From Plutella xylostella (taxonomy: Eukaryota; Arthropoda; Insecta; Lepidoptera; Plutellidae), in the NCBI RefSeq assembly GCF_932276165.1, contig NC_063986.1:9994501-10058500 (forward strand): a DNA stretch of 64,000 nt, written 5' to 3'. Position 1 is the stretch's first letter, and each line of letters starts with the position of its first letter. The translations under genes were made by a program, and so were the position numbers. The notes beneath the pieces were generated by a model. The model was not told the origin of the DNA. It saw nothing but the letters and a program-made list of their open reading frames with translations, and did no database searches. Positions 22,750 through 34,058 of this stretch are shown in pieces.

Positions 22750-25257
22750 GCACGGACTAGGGACCGCCTCTATGATATAAATTCTGGTGTCGACTGTACC
22801 TGAAGTGGAAGTGCTACGCAGCTTGCTACGAATGTGTCGTAGCAGGCGCGTAGCGCGTCGTAGGCATTGCACACCAAACAGGACCACTTCATTAATTATG
22901 CCACCATGAAAACCTTGTTTTGAGATGTTCTAGTTTTTATAGTAAGTAGGTACATGATTTATTATTTATTTATTTAATCCCTAATATCAATATCACTATA
23001 AGTATTTATACTTTACCGCACTGTTGCAGTATAATCTTAGGACGCAAAAATACTCTTTTAGTTATGTTACTTCTATTTTCTCTACTACACAAAGAAGTAG
23101 GTACAGACGTAAGCGTAAGTGCTTTTACTGTCAAATGCAATTCCTCGATAAAACCGTTTTCAACATGACTTTCATGTGTTGTTTGTTTGTCTAATTACTC
23201 TATCAATCTCAGACCAATTAAATTGATATTGAGCAAAACAAGTTTCTATCGTTTACGATGTTACATTACGATAATGGTGACCTGACTATCTGCCCAGCGG
23301 TGTATAAATAGAATAGATTAAAAATATTATTTAATATTGTTTGGATTGCAAAATCGTCTTTATGCTTACTGCGTATTTCCTACATAGGAAAGATTGATTG
23401 AAATTTGATCAAGTGGTAGCTGAAAATTTCAGCCTGTAATAGTTTATATTTATTATGACTATAACTTACGGCTTAGACAAGTGACCATCTGTTACCCATT
23501 AACAATTACTTATAGATTTATTGCAAGTATCTAAGGCTAAATTTTAATCTTAGAGATAATATGTATAAATTATTGTTAACGTACTTAATTTTCCCTGCAG
23601 TCATAACGACACCCGTCCATCTCCACTAATGCAAGTCACTTAGTAAATTTTTAATCTTGGAGCTAGGATAAATTATTCCCTTAAACATACTTACCTAATT
23701 TGCCCTGCACTGATAACGATGTCCATCTCTGGGTAGAAACTTACGAGTATATCCCAACATAGAAAAATGCTTATGTATGTAAATAAGTTAGGTATACTTT
23801 GTATATATCCAGTTTCGCAAAATCCTGATCATTTCTATTCCATTACGAACATTTGATATCGTTGCCGTGCCCGATAGCTGAGCTGTGCGTGATCAGTAAA
23901 ATCAAAATTCTTGCGTAAATGCTAGTCAATTTACATAACTCCTCACTGTTTGCTGCGTTCGTGAGCCACCAAATATTTTAATAAAGGCTAAATACAAAGT
24001 TCGATAATAGAACTCGTTTTACGAAATTGGAAACAAATTTGGGTTTTTCATTACTGGATTACAGGGTATAAAGTATGAAAAGGTAGAACGTTAGATAGGT
24101 ACCTATTTGGTGAGCTAAGGTAATTCATCATTTTAGGGTTCCTTGCTTAAGTTTGACAAGACTTCAATCTCTGTCAACGACTTCACCCCTCGTCGGACCC
24201 TCGCACAGTCGTCGTAGCATGCACAAGGTGCCTATATAGTACATACCTATATTTTTGTATACTTACCCTACAGCGGTAGGACTAGCGAGCAAATTTTAAA
24301 AGAAAATATTAGTAATTGTCACTACATTTACTAAAATGGAGATTACTTATTGCTGTAGATAACCTAGAGTATCAACTTCCCTATTGCCAAATACAACAAT
24401 GGAGAAGCTATTGTACAAATCAATTTCGCAATAACTTTGCCGCGGTCTACAATCAAGACTACTAACTACTCACAAACTAAACACCAGCATTCGTATCGGA
24501 ACCCGGCAGCAACCATTAGTTACCCGATGCCCTATAATCGAGAACGCGATCCCTGATTCGGGGGTCGCTTTAGCTTACGTAAAACGAAGTTTTGGAGCGC
24601 TGCTGCCCTAACCAAGGCTCTTGAGCCTCTAGCAAGAATTTTGCAATTTAGGAAAACGAAAAATGTTTGTTATTTGCATACAGTTACATTATCTGTCAAA
24701 GCTTCATGATAGTTTCCGCTATAAGCGCCACTTTGTATGAGATGATAAAACCTAAACACCTGTGGTACTAGACAGACCGATAGCATGACAGCTCTCGTTC
24801 GTTGGTTTCGTCAAGATAGAGTAGCCCGCGCACCGCGGATTGCCGAATCGAGATCGGAGGCAGGCACCAGTTGGCACAATCGATAGGAAGACGAGTCGGC
24901 CGAGCCTTCCCATTTTTACCGCTCCCGGCGATTTCAAAATGGCTGCCGTGACACGTGACATAAAACGTTATTTATTACGAGTGGGAAGTTCGCGACAAGA
25001 CATGCGAGATGGTCACGAAGCGAGGAAATGTATATCTAATGAACTATTCGTATTCCATCGGTTTGTACATCAATAAGATATTGTTATGATACAGCTCTGG
25101 TTGAGCCTATTGGGTATTTTGGTACTGCGGTAGGTAGGTAGTTAGGTACAGAAAATTAGGTAAGGATAAGAAAGTATCATAAATTATAAGCTATGTTGTG
25201 ATCATTGATCGACGCGTCCCAGTGCTGATAAGGACATGACGACCAGCGAAAAATTCT
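22750..25257. other. Non-coding stretch, nothing recognised
   Basis: AT-rich overall, with a slightly GC-richer patch at about 24480-25030 that has short overlapping frames on both strands but no recognisable product. Confidence 0.4.
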
Positions 25258-25259
25258 TA

Positions 25260-25511
25260 CAGACGTCGAAATATAATAGGCCCTTTTGGACAGCTACACA
25301 AATTTGCTATTTATTCTTGATATACTTGATGAAATACATAAAAAGACACATAGGTAATCTGGTTTATTATTTAACGGTCGAAAGAAAAAAGAAGCACCAA
25401 AAGTTAACTACTTATTGTTTAGATTTTTCATGATTTTGATTTGATACCAGCTGTCATCCCATACATTTTGTAGCTGTCCAAACGGGCCTATTAGTTATAT
25501 TTCGACGACTG
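25260..25511. mobile_element. MITE, TA-flanked, 252 bp
   Basis: Inverted ends CAGACGTCGAAATATAA (left) and the complement CAGTCGTCGAAATATAA (right) extend through AATAGGCCC...TTTGGACAGCTACA. TA lies on each side (25258-25259, 25512-25513). A Tc1/mariner-type non-autonomous element with no coding capacity. Confidence 0.75.
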
Positions 25512-25521
25512 TAGTATGATC

Positions 25522-25956
25522 TACATTTTTTCCATACTTTTGTACGGAGTAGAAGCTTGGACACTGACCAAGACCTTATGTAAACGGTTAGAAGCCTTCG
25601 AAATGTGGATATACATAAGAATGCTGAAAATATCATGGACGAATAGAGTAAAAAATGAAACGGTACTGCAAAGGATGCACAAAAGGCTAGAACTCTTAAA
25701 CACAATTAAGAAAAGGAAGCTGCAATACTTAGGCCATATAATGCGCAATGACAAATATGCCCTCCTGCAACTCATATTGCAAGGGAAAATACAGGGCAAA
25801 AGAAAACCTGGCCGTAGAAGAACCCACTGGCTACAGAATCTCGCCGAATGGTTCAATATGTCCACCATAGAGCTATTCCGAGCTGCGACTTCCCGGGCCC
25901 AAGTGGCCATAATGATAGCCGACCTACGATAGTAGATGGGACCTGAAGAAGAAGAA
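25522..25956 (+). mobile_element. 5'-truncated RTE LINE with 11-bp target duplication
   Basis: An open frame from inside this fragment to 25932 encodes the C-terminal end of an RTE reverse transcriptase: YGVEAWTLTK, LQYLGHIMRN, and GKRKPGRRRTHWLQNL. The fragment ends in a GAA-type tail. GTAGTATGATC occurs directly at both sides (25511-25521 and 25957-25967), a clear target-site duplication. The left copy abuts the preceding MITE. Confidence 0.85.
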
Positions 25957-25967
25957 GTAGTATGATC

Positions 25968-28200
25968 AAGCTTTATAAAGCTTGTGATCTATCGATAACA
26001 ATACCTACACCAAGAAGGAAGTTTTTAACCCTTCGGCTGGCTCGGTTCGCGTGGCGGGGAAGTTATCCTCATTAGTGTCAAACCTAAACTTTGTTCGTTA
26101 ACGAATTACCGTCGAAAACTTTTCTGTAGCCATTGAATCAGTTTTGCCTAAACTGATTGTACGGTTCGATTTATTTGCCAAGCATTTCGAAGTTAAGGTG
26201 GAACTGTAGAGTGGGGTCATGCAGATACGACCTAATTAATATTATTAGTTAATACATGCCATAGACAATAAGTATACATGCTTATGCTCGCGAGTGTAAT
26301 CCCCGCGAAGGGGTAGTCAGAGTCAGGGGGACTCGCAAGCGAGACACCCTCTTTTCGCAACACGTTTTTACTCATGTCATAGATATATAGATAGGTCGAA
26401 TACATGAACATGAGTCTATGACGAAAGTATTTACTTGGCAGGAATGTATGGATAGACACAATTATTATTGCTACATAGAAGCCACTAACTTAAATTTTAA
26501 GTTAGCAATTAATAACAAATAAATATGAAGAAGATAAGATACATTGAAGTCAATGGCCTATTGATTGTAAAAACCAGGGGCTCTCAAATTCTAATCACTT
26601 AAAACATATTAATATAACGTATAACGTTATAAAAATTATAACTACCTACTATAACTCATAAAATTCAAGTAACTAGGTACAGACATTATAGGTGGCTTTT
26701 GCAAAAGGGGTAGGTAGTACATAGGTAGCAATAGTTTGCTCATGACCTGAAAAAAAAATGTTCTACTATGTCTTATTTTACTGTAAGTACCCACGTAAAG
26801 AGAGAAGCATCGTTATGGGTAGCCACTAATACACTTGCATGGCTTTTAGAAGTACTGGCCCATAAAATGTTTTACAAGGTCTCTCCCATAGTCTAACCGC
26901 TTCGGCCGTCTAACGTCTTTGGAAGGAGTTTACAGAAGCCAACGTATTCTGTCACCTTGTAGATATTCCGTAGTTGCAAGTGTGCCTCCGGGCCTCACAT
27001 GAGCACCCCTGTACAACTAGTATAGTATAGTATCGCGTCACACGGCGCATGCGTCAATTCATTGTGATATTTTAGTTAATGTTTATGTAATTTTCTATTA
27101 GCAACGTGCTGCTAATGCTGATAGTGATAAACGATATATTTGAGTCGTTCGGGCGATGATGCTGAACTATAATTATTGAGTTTAAATCACTCTATTAATA
27201 TGGATGATTGGCAGTTTCGTTTCATACGATTTCAAAGCTTAAAAAACAGAATTTTAAGTAAGTACATCAAAAATAACTATTACTCTTTAACTTACCTCAG
27301 TAATTAATACTTATATCAATCATTTTATCAAATTATAAAATTATATCAACCCAATTAAAAAAAATATATCAAATGGTCATAGCTTCCAAGAAGCGCCGCA
27401 ATACTCTGTCACAGTTAGTCTCATGCAGCGATAATCAAAATTTTCACGAAAAACTGGAATAAGACGGAACGGCTATGTACTTCCATCCACGATTAGCAGT
27501 CTTGAAAGAGGAACATAACGATTGGGAAGGGCCGGTTATTTCATCCGTAGTTAACTCAAATATTGTTCTAAACTCGCTACCATTATTTAAAAAAGTATCA
27601 AAATTCATTTGCAGCTGTCATGCTTGACTCGTGACTAACTGGTGACTTTCTTAAAACTAACTATAAAGATAAAAAACCTTCTTATTGGTTGTAAATATCT
27701 CTCATTATACTTAGAAGATAAGCTTAGATAGGTGTAGGTAGATCATATACTTAATGCAATTTAATAGAAGGTACTTAGTTAACTACTAAATTTCATTTTT
27801 GTGTTTACAAACAGAAAATACGTACAACTATATATAAAATAGAAGCCCCAATAATCATAAATTACAGTTATTCAATTCAATACTTTGGCCATAATCAGTA
27901 CCAACACAAAGTCGAGGACTTCGAACACCAACAATGGTCGAGGAGGGAAGGCCTCTGACTTCGATTAAAAGCCCCTGCGCCGCGTGCCACGCCCGGCAGC
28001 GCTGCTAGCGACCAGCGGGCAGTTGCCGGCATGAGCTGAGTGCCGGTAACCAAATCAAAGAGAGGGCCAGGCAAACTACCATATGAACTGCTTGAACAAG
28101 TGAGATGATCGGCCTCGCCCAGTGCTCACCAACAGTGATGAACAATACCCACTTTCTGAACTCTGTGCCCTGTGTGTGTTTTTATTTTTTTTATTTTAGC
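25968..28200. other. Non-coding stretch; last part may be 5' UTR of the next LINE
   Basis: Mostly AT-rich with no gene seen. From about 27900 the sequence becomes GC-richer and leads into the broken LINE at 28306, so it may be that element's 5' end; no 5' boundary could be fixed. Confidence 0.4.
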
Positions 28201-28201
28201 A

Positions 28202-28283
28202 GTAGATATACCTAGCTATTTATATTTGTTATTTTATTATTTTTAAGTTGTAGATATATCTAGTTTTTTATATCTGTTATTTT
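28202..28283. repeat. Two-copy tandem repeat, 48-bp period
   Basis: GTAGATATACCTAG...TGTTATTTT is repeated as GTAGATATATCTAG...TGTTATTTT immediately before the coding part of the next LINE. It is probably part of that element's 5' UTR. Confidence 0.55.
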
Positions 28284-28305
28284 GGCCTGGTTTACTCGGC
28301 AACAA

Positions 28306-31213
28306 ATGCCAACAGATGGCGTATCCAGCAGCCTGCCAGATTCTGGGGCGCCAGCCTCGCAAGGGGGCTCAACCAGGTGCCCTCACTGCTCCCAGCCGCG
28401 TTACTTCAGAGGGGAGAGGGGTTTAAAGATCCATATCGGCAGGTGCCATAAACCCGGGAGTCACGCTCCACCCACCACCAACCCAGCGTCATCATCACCT
28501 TCGCCAAACTTTTGGGAGGACCTATGTGGGAAAAAAACGTCGGTGCCGGTGGTCAAAAGGATCCCGAGAGGTGCCCGGAACACCGTCGCCAGCGCCCTCT
28601 CCTCTCACATACGTGAAGTAGTTAACAAAAATGACAGGAGCAGCTGGGAGCGCCTGCTGACCTTCCCCTACTACGCCCTCCACGTAGAAAGAGGAAAGGA
28701 GGTCGGTGGCTCTCTTACGCAAAAAATAAAAAACAACTGCGTCTCTGGCTCATTCTCACCACAAAATTTTAATAACCGTAAATTCACAGTTAACAAAAAC
28801 AAAAAACCTGAGAACAAGACGAAAAAAATCGAAACAAAACTGAACGATGGCGACACAAAGGGAGCCGCTGACCTCCTATTCTCGAGCAATGTACTCGCAC
28901 CAGACACGGCGGATACGTACTCAGCCCTCCTGTCCTAACACCCACCTCCAACAGCTACTTCACAGCTCCCCGATACCCCGGATGGCTCCGAGTGCACCCC
29001 TGTGGTCACGTCTGACGAGGTCCTTGCTGCTGTACTATCTTTCAAGAATGGATCAGCCGGTGGTTTAGATAGCTTATCACCCCAACACCTAAAGGACCTC
29101 CTCTGCGGGTCCACGGGGGCGGCAGGCGAGGCCCTGCTGGCGGACCTGACCAGGCTGGTCGGCCTGATGCTGTCCGGCTCCGTCTGCGAGGAGATTACCG
29201 ACATCCTGTACGGAGCCAACCTGATCGCACTCATCAAGAAAGACGGCGGCATCAGACCGATCGCCGTAGGGAACACCATCCGCCGTACGGCCTCCAAAAT
29301 CTGCTGCCGTAAAATGCTCCCGGAGCTATCTAAGAAGTTCGAGCCAATTCAGCTCGGCTTCGGGACTAAAGGAGGCTGTGAAGCGGCGGTACACGCTGCC
29401 CGAACCTTTATCACCGAGGGAAATTTTCAGGTGCTGCTGAAGGTGGACGTTAAAAATGCATTCAACTCCATCGATAGAAGCGCCCTGCTGACAGAAATCC
29501 GTACCCACGCAAACCCAATATATAATTATCTGTGGCAATGTTATAGCAAACCATCAAAGCTCTCATACAAAAACCACCACATCCTTTCTGCCACAGGCTG
29601 TCAGCAGAGCGACCCATTGGGACCAGCAATATTCAGCCTGGGCATCCATCCACATATTTCGAATCTAAATTCAAAATTCAATGTATGGTACCTCGACGAC
29701 GGGACCCTAGGGGGCGATGCTACCACAGTGCTGCAAGACCTAAATTCGGTTATTCAAAATTTCAGTACAATTGGCTTAGAACTAAATTTTGGAAAATGTG
29801 AACTCTACCTTAACAATTCCCTTTCAGACACAGAAAAAAACGATATTACTAACAAATTCAACGTCCTGGCCCCTAATATCAAAATTGTCAATGGAGACGA
29901 TCTGCGCCTCCTAGGTGCCCCCATCTTGGACGAATCCATCCCCGGCTACGTCCAGGACCAAATTAAGAAATTCGAGGAATCATACACCCGCATGTGTGAT
30001 ATCAACCCACACATGGCGATGCACATTTTGAAGTTTTGTTTGTTCGTGCCAAAATTAACATACGTGTTGAGATGCTCCAATCTATGGAAGTTCCCACTTC
30101 AACTGACATATTTAGATGAAATTATTAGACGTTCCCTAACCGAAATTCTAAATTGCCGCATAGATGACCGAGGCTGGACCCAAGCCACCCTACCTGTACG
30201 CTACGGTGGCATTGGGATACGCAAAGCCTCTGACGTAGCACTGCCCGCATTTTTGTCCTCCGTATCCAGTACACGTACGGGACCTCTTTGGAAGAATTAT
30301 AACTCCATCACTTGGTGATTTAGAGGTGCCGTGTCTGACGGAGGCCAAAAATGCGTGGCTGAACGCTGCTGGTCCCGGGCAAGATATCCCGACAGACACG
30401 ACGTCACAGAGGCTATGGGACGGGCCACTATGTGCCAAAAAAGAAAAAGACCTACTGGAGACCACAACCGATCCAGCGGACCGAGCTCGTCTCCTGGCCT
30501 CTAGCTCTCCACAGTCGGGATATTGGCTGAGTGCCTACCCTTCGGCAAATCTAGGCACGCTGCTGGATAGAACAACTCTGGCATTGGCCATCAGCTTGAG
30601 GTTAGGGCTTCAAACGAATGAGCCCCATCGCTGCCGCTGTGGGGAACATGCCGACCGCCGCGGCCACCACGGCCTATCGTGTGGCCGCAGTGCCGGGCGC
30701 ATAGCGCGCCATGCCGCACTTAATGATACCATCCGCCGGGCCCTTGCCAGTGCAAACGTTCCCGCTACCTTAGAGCCAAGCGGGATCATGCGGGACGATG
30801 GCAAGAGACCCGACGGCATGAGTCTAGTGCCATGGAAGAGGGGCCGGCTGCTGGTGTGGGACGCAACATGCGTGGACACACTAGCACCGTCCCATCTTCC
30901 ATCTACCTCCACAGAGGCTGGCGCTGCGGCCGGGCGGGCGGAAACGATGAAAGGCCGCAAATATGCATCCCTAGGAGAGGGGTACATGTTTGTGCCTTCC
31001 GGAGTCGAAACCCTAGGGCCGTGGGGACCGGAGGCGCGTCGGCTGGTAAAAGAAATTGGCAGCAGGCTCAAAGAAGTCACAAGGGACCCTAGGGCTGGCT
31101 CGTACCTCGCTCAAAGGATAAGCATCGCCATACAGCGAGGTAACGCGGCCAGCGTCTTGGGTACCCTACCCGACAGTGGCAGCGATCTGGCCAGCATCTT
31201 CTTTTTAGTTTAA
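28306..31213 (+). pseudogene. Non-LTR retrotransposon ORF with C-terminal nuclease-like domain, broken
   Basis: One large ORF is interrupted by an in-frame TAA at 28936-28938 and by a frameshift at about 30285-30316. The N-terminus has a C2H2-type finger (CPHCSQPRY...HIGRCH). The reverse transcriptase shows KKDGGIRPIAVGN, LLKVDVKNAFNSID, QQSDPLGPAIF and the catalytic YLDDGTLGG. The C-terminal part has a Cys/His motif (CRCGEHADRRGHHGLSC) and a PD-(D/E)xK-like segment (GKRPDG...VWDATC), the layout of LINEs with a restriction-like endonuclease such as R2. It is not in rDNA and I cannot assign the exact clade. Confidence 0.75.
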
Positions 31214-31615
31214 TTTTAATTTTATATTAGGTAGTTAGTTTTAGAGTTAGGAATTACCTATTTGATTAATTATACATTTCTCCATAATTTTTCCTACTAT
31301 AAATAGGTACTTGCTATAGCATAAAATAATAAATTATAATGATTCACTACTAAATAAATGATGTTTCAAAGCTAAGAAACTATATATTTATACATAAGTA
31401 GAATATATTATGTACTTATATTGAACAAAATTCTAGCAAGACCTCCCAAGCTAAAAGCTTATTAATTTACTATCTTTTTATTAAAATATCGTTTGCGAAC
31501 CAAATGAATGAATAACAACGTCAATGATAAGAAGTGCAGCATCCAAGCTGTTTTTGAACAAAATAAACTCAACAATGGCCTTTATCTCATTAATTTATTT
31601 AAGGACGTCCATACG
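31214..31615. other. Non-coding stretch after the LINE
   Basis: AT-rich and probably includes the LINE 3' UTR (TTTAATTTTAATTTTATATT just after the stop). No clear tail or target duplication was found. Confidence 0.4.
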
Positions 31616-32373
31616 CACATTGGTAGGGTTCCGCTCATCTCGCATAATCTTTATTGACCAAAACTCATTTCGCATAACTCGTATGGTCTAAACTTTTTTG
31701 GCCGAACCATCACTTTGCCAAGACTTATGTGGCATAAGGCTCGTTTCGTCTAAAACTCTTTAGGCACAATCTTTAAACACCTAAGTTTCGTTTGCTCAAA
31801 TTTATGTTCGTCTATACCTATGTATAATCTTGTTTCTCCTTATGTTATCTTAATAAATAATATATTAAGTATGTAGTAAATGTACAAATTGTGGTATTTT
31901 TCTCCTACATCCCGAAAATGACGATATTGTATGATCAAAAAATCGAAAGTTAACGACCAATATAATTATTACAAACCCCATGAGATCGAAACCTAAAAAT
32001 AGGTGCGACGACGAGCAAAGCGAGGAGGAACATGTTAGGTGCACATGTTCATCAAAACCAAAGCGGAGCGTTTTCCAATCAGCGGAAACAATACAAGGCA
32101 CCAGTTTGCGCTATGTAGGGAGACGCTCCGTCAAAGTTAAAGCCAAACGAATATTATTACTTTGTATAAACCTATGCCATAGCATTATTAGGCTATTCAA
32201 GATTTGGCCATACCATTATTAGGCTAAACAATGTTATGCGAAATAACTTTTTACTAAACGAGATTTATGCCATACGATTTTCGGCGTAACGAGACTTTGA
32301 CCAAACGTTACTATGCAATACGAGATAAGGCAAAAAAATCTTATGCCAAAAAAGGTAGAACCACATTGGTAGG
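31616..32373. mobile_element. Non-autonomous element flanked by 12-bp direct repeats
   Basis: CACATTGGTAGG occurs directly at both edges (31616-31627 and 32362-32373). Inside the repeats the ends are GTTC and GAAC. The body carries many variants of CTCGTTTCG-, TTATGCC- and GCATAA-type words on both strands, arranged roughly mirror-wise. Short open frames near 31980-32220 are incidental. The superfamily is uncertain; a 12-bp duplication is longer than for most DNA transposons. Confidence 0.55.
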
Positions 32374-33974
32374 TATAGGTACTTCGAGGCCGTGCAAGTT
32401 GCCGGAAACTATATATTATTAAGTAGATACCTATGTATAGAAATACCATCGTGGTCACTTCAAAAATTGTTTTGTAGTGTGTCTTGTATATTTAGTTTAC
32501 CTAAATAAGTACCTATAGCTACCTACAACGAGCACCTACTGGGAAAGAAAAAATTGTGAAACAAAATTTATTTAACACAACACCCTTAACTCAAAGTTTA
32601 AAAAAGTAAGTGATGGATGATGAATCATAAAAATCAATATCATAATCTACTGATAAAGTATGACTATCTAAACACCGACCACGTGGTTTGGCAGGGGTGA
32701 GCAGTGAAGCGAAGCGTTGCTACCTACACGCCACCCTAAACTACCACTTCTGTTAATATTTTAGTAGGTACCTAAGCAACAAGCCAAACAAAGGCTAAAA
32801 ACTCTTAAAATAGAAAAATATGGTGAAGTGTTTCAAAGGAATATGTTTGACTGCGTAACGTAAGTATCTGTTGTTTATTATCGGTAAGAGGTAGGTAGGA
32901 TTCAGTAATTAATGTTCTTTAGTGTTTATAGCTTGTGCGATAGTCATCCCCTGGATTACCAAGGTTTTATGAACTTGTGTCGAATGGTTTTATCTGTTTG
33001 TAAGTTGAATGTTATTGTTACACAGTGTGGTGATACAGAATTGTGAATTGAATATGTAAATATTTGAGAAATATGTACCTAAGTACAGTGTTAAAGCTGC
33101 GTTATGTTGATAACATAATTATCTGATTACGTTGCTAGGCAACGGTGGTTAAAGAAGTCGTAAACGTATAAAGTAATTAAGTCCGTAAGTATACACTGTT
33201 CCTTAGACTGTGATATTTTAACATAACGAAACTAGGTAGGTACTTACACTTTAAGAAATATAAGAATAAACATAAAATCTCTACCTCATTATTAATTTGA
33301 TTAGTTAGTTATCAACGGTTAGTTACGTCTGTAGTTTCGTTTCCTCACCCACATCATTTATACTGAAGTACTTACTTACCCTATACCTAATAAGCTAAGG
33401 ATTTTTGAAATAAACTGACGGATCAGCTTTATGTATTCGTAGCCTTTGAAGAGTACCTAGGTAGTTAAATAAAAAGTACCTAAGGATACTTACTTGTACA
33501 ATTTCTTGTTAAGTCGACTAGAAAGCCATGAAACTACATTTTTACGAAAGTAATTGATGAATGGAAAAAAATGAATGGTTACTTATGTTGTTATTTTATT
33601 GTAACTAGAGGTTTATGATTTATTCAGTGCTAAAGCGAGACGGCTCTACTCAACCGGTCCTAGTGCCCCTAGTGAACGCAATTCGCGGTGTAATAAGTGT
33701 ACCTAGGCTGTGTAGGTAATTAGATGGCTAGCCCGATAGCCCGCCCGCCCTACGGAAGCTTGCGGGTGCCCTACTTGTGGCCTGGAAACCACCGCATTTT
33801 CACCATTTTACTTTAACCATACACACTGCGTTTATGTTGTAATTGTTACCTATTGAGCCGCTACTATACCTAGTGCTTGAATTTTGTTATTAAGTGTGAC
33901 GAATCATTAAAATTGTTTAGTCAAAAGCTTTAAAGTTTAATTAATTTAAAGTTCGTGATCGTAGTGTTGCTAAA
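32374..33974. other. Non-coding stretch upstream of rootletin exon at 33975
   Basis: AT-rich, no exon or element recognised. If the exon at 33975 is a true first coding exon, the promoter and 5' UTR should lie in the last few hundred bases; no convincing core promoter element was identified. Confidence 0.4.
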
Positions 33975-34058
33975 ATGAATTTGGAATTCAAATCGGCCCG
34001 ACATTTTCTTTTCGAATTGAAACACAAGAGGAAAGTTAAAAAGAAAGTTACTTTTCAG
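33975..34058 (+). CDS. Root: Rootletin exon 1 (candidate first coding exon)
   Basis: ATG followed by 28 basic codons (MNLEFKSARHFLFELKHKR...), ending phase 0 at TTTCAG/GTTAGG. No in-frame acceptor is needed upstream. Weak conservation makes it the least certain exon of the model. Confidence 0.55.

Noticed and set aside
30190..31092. Frames on both strands overlapping the broken LINE
   Set aside because: Shadows of the GC-rich reverse transcriptase and nuclease-like coding region.
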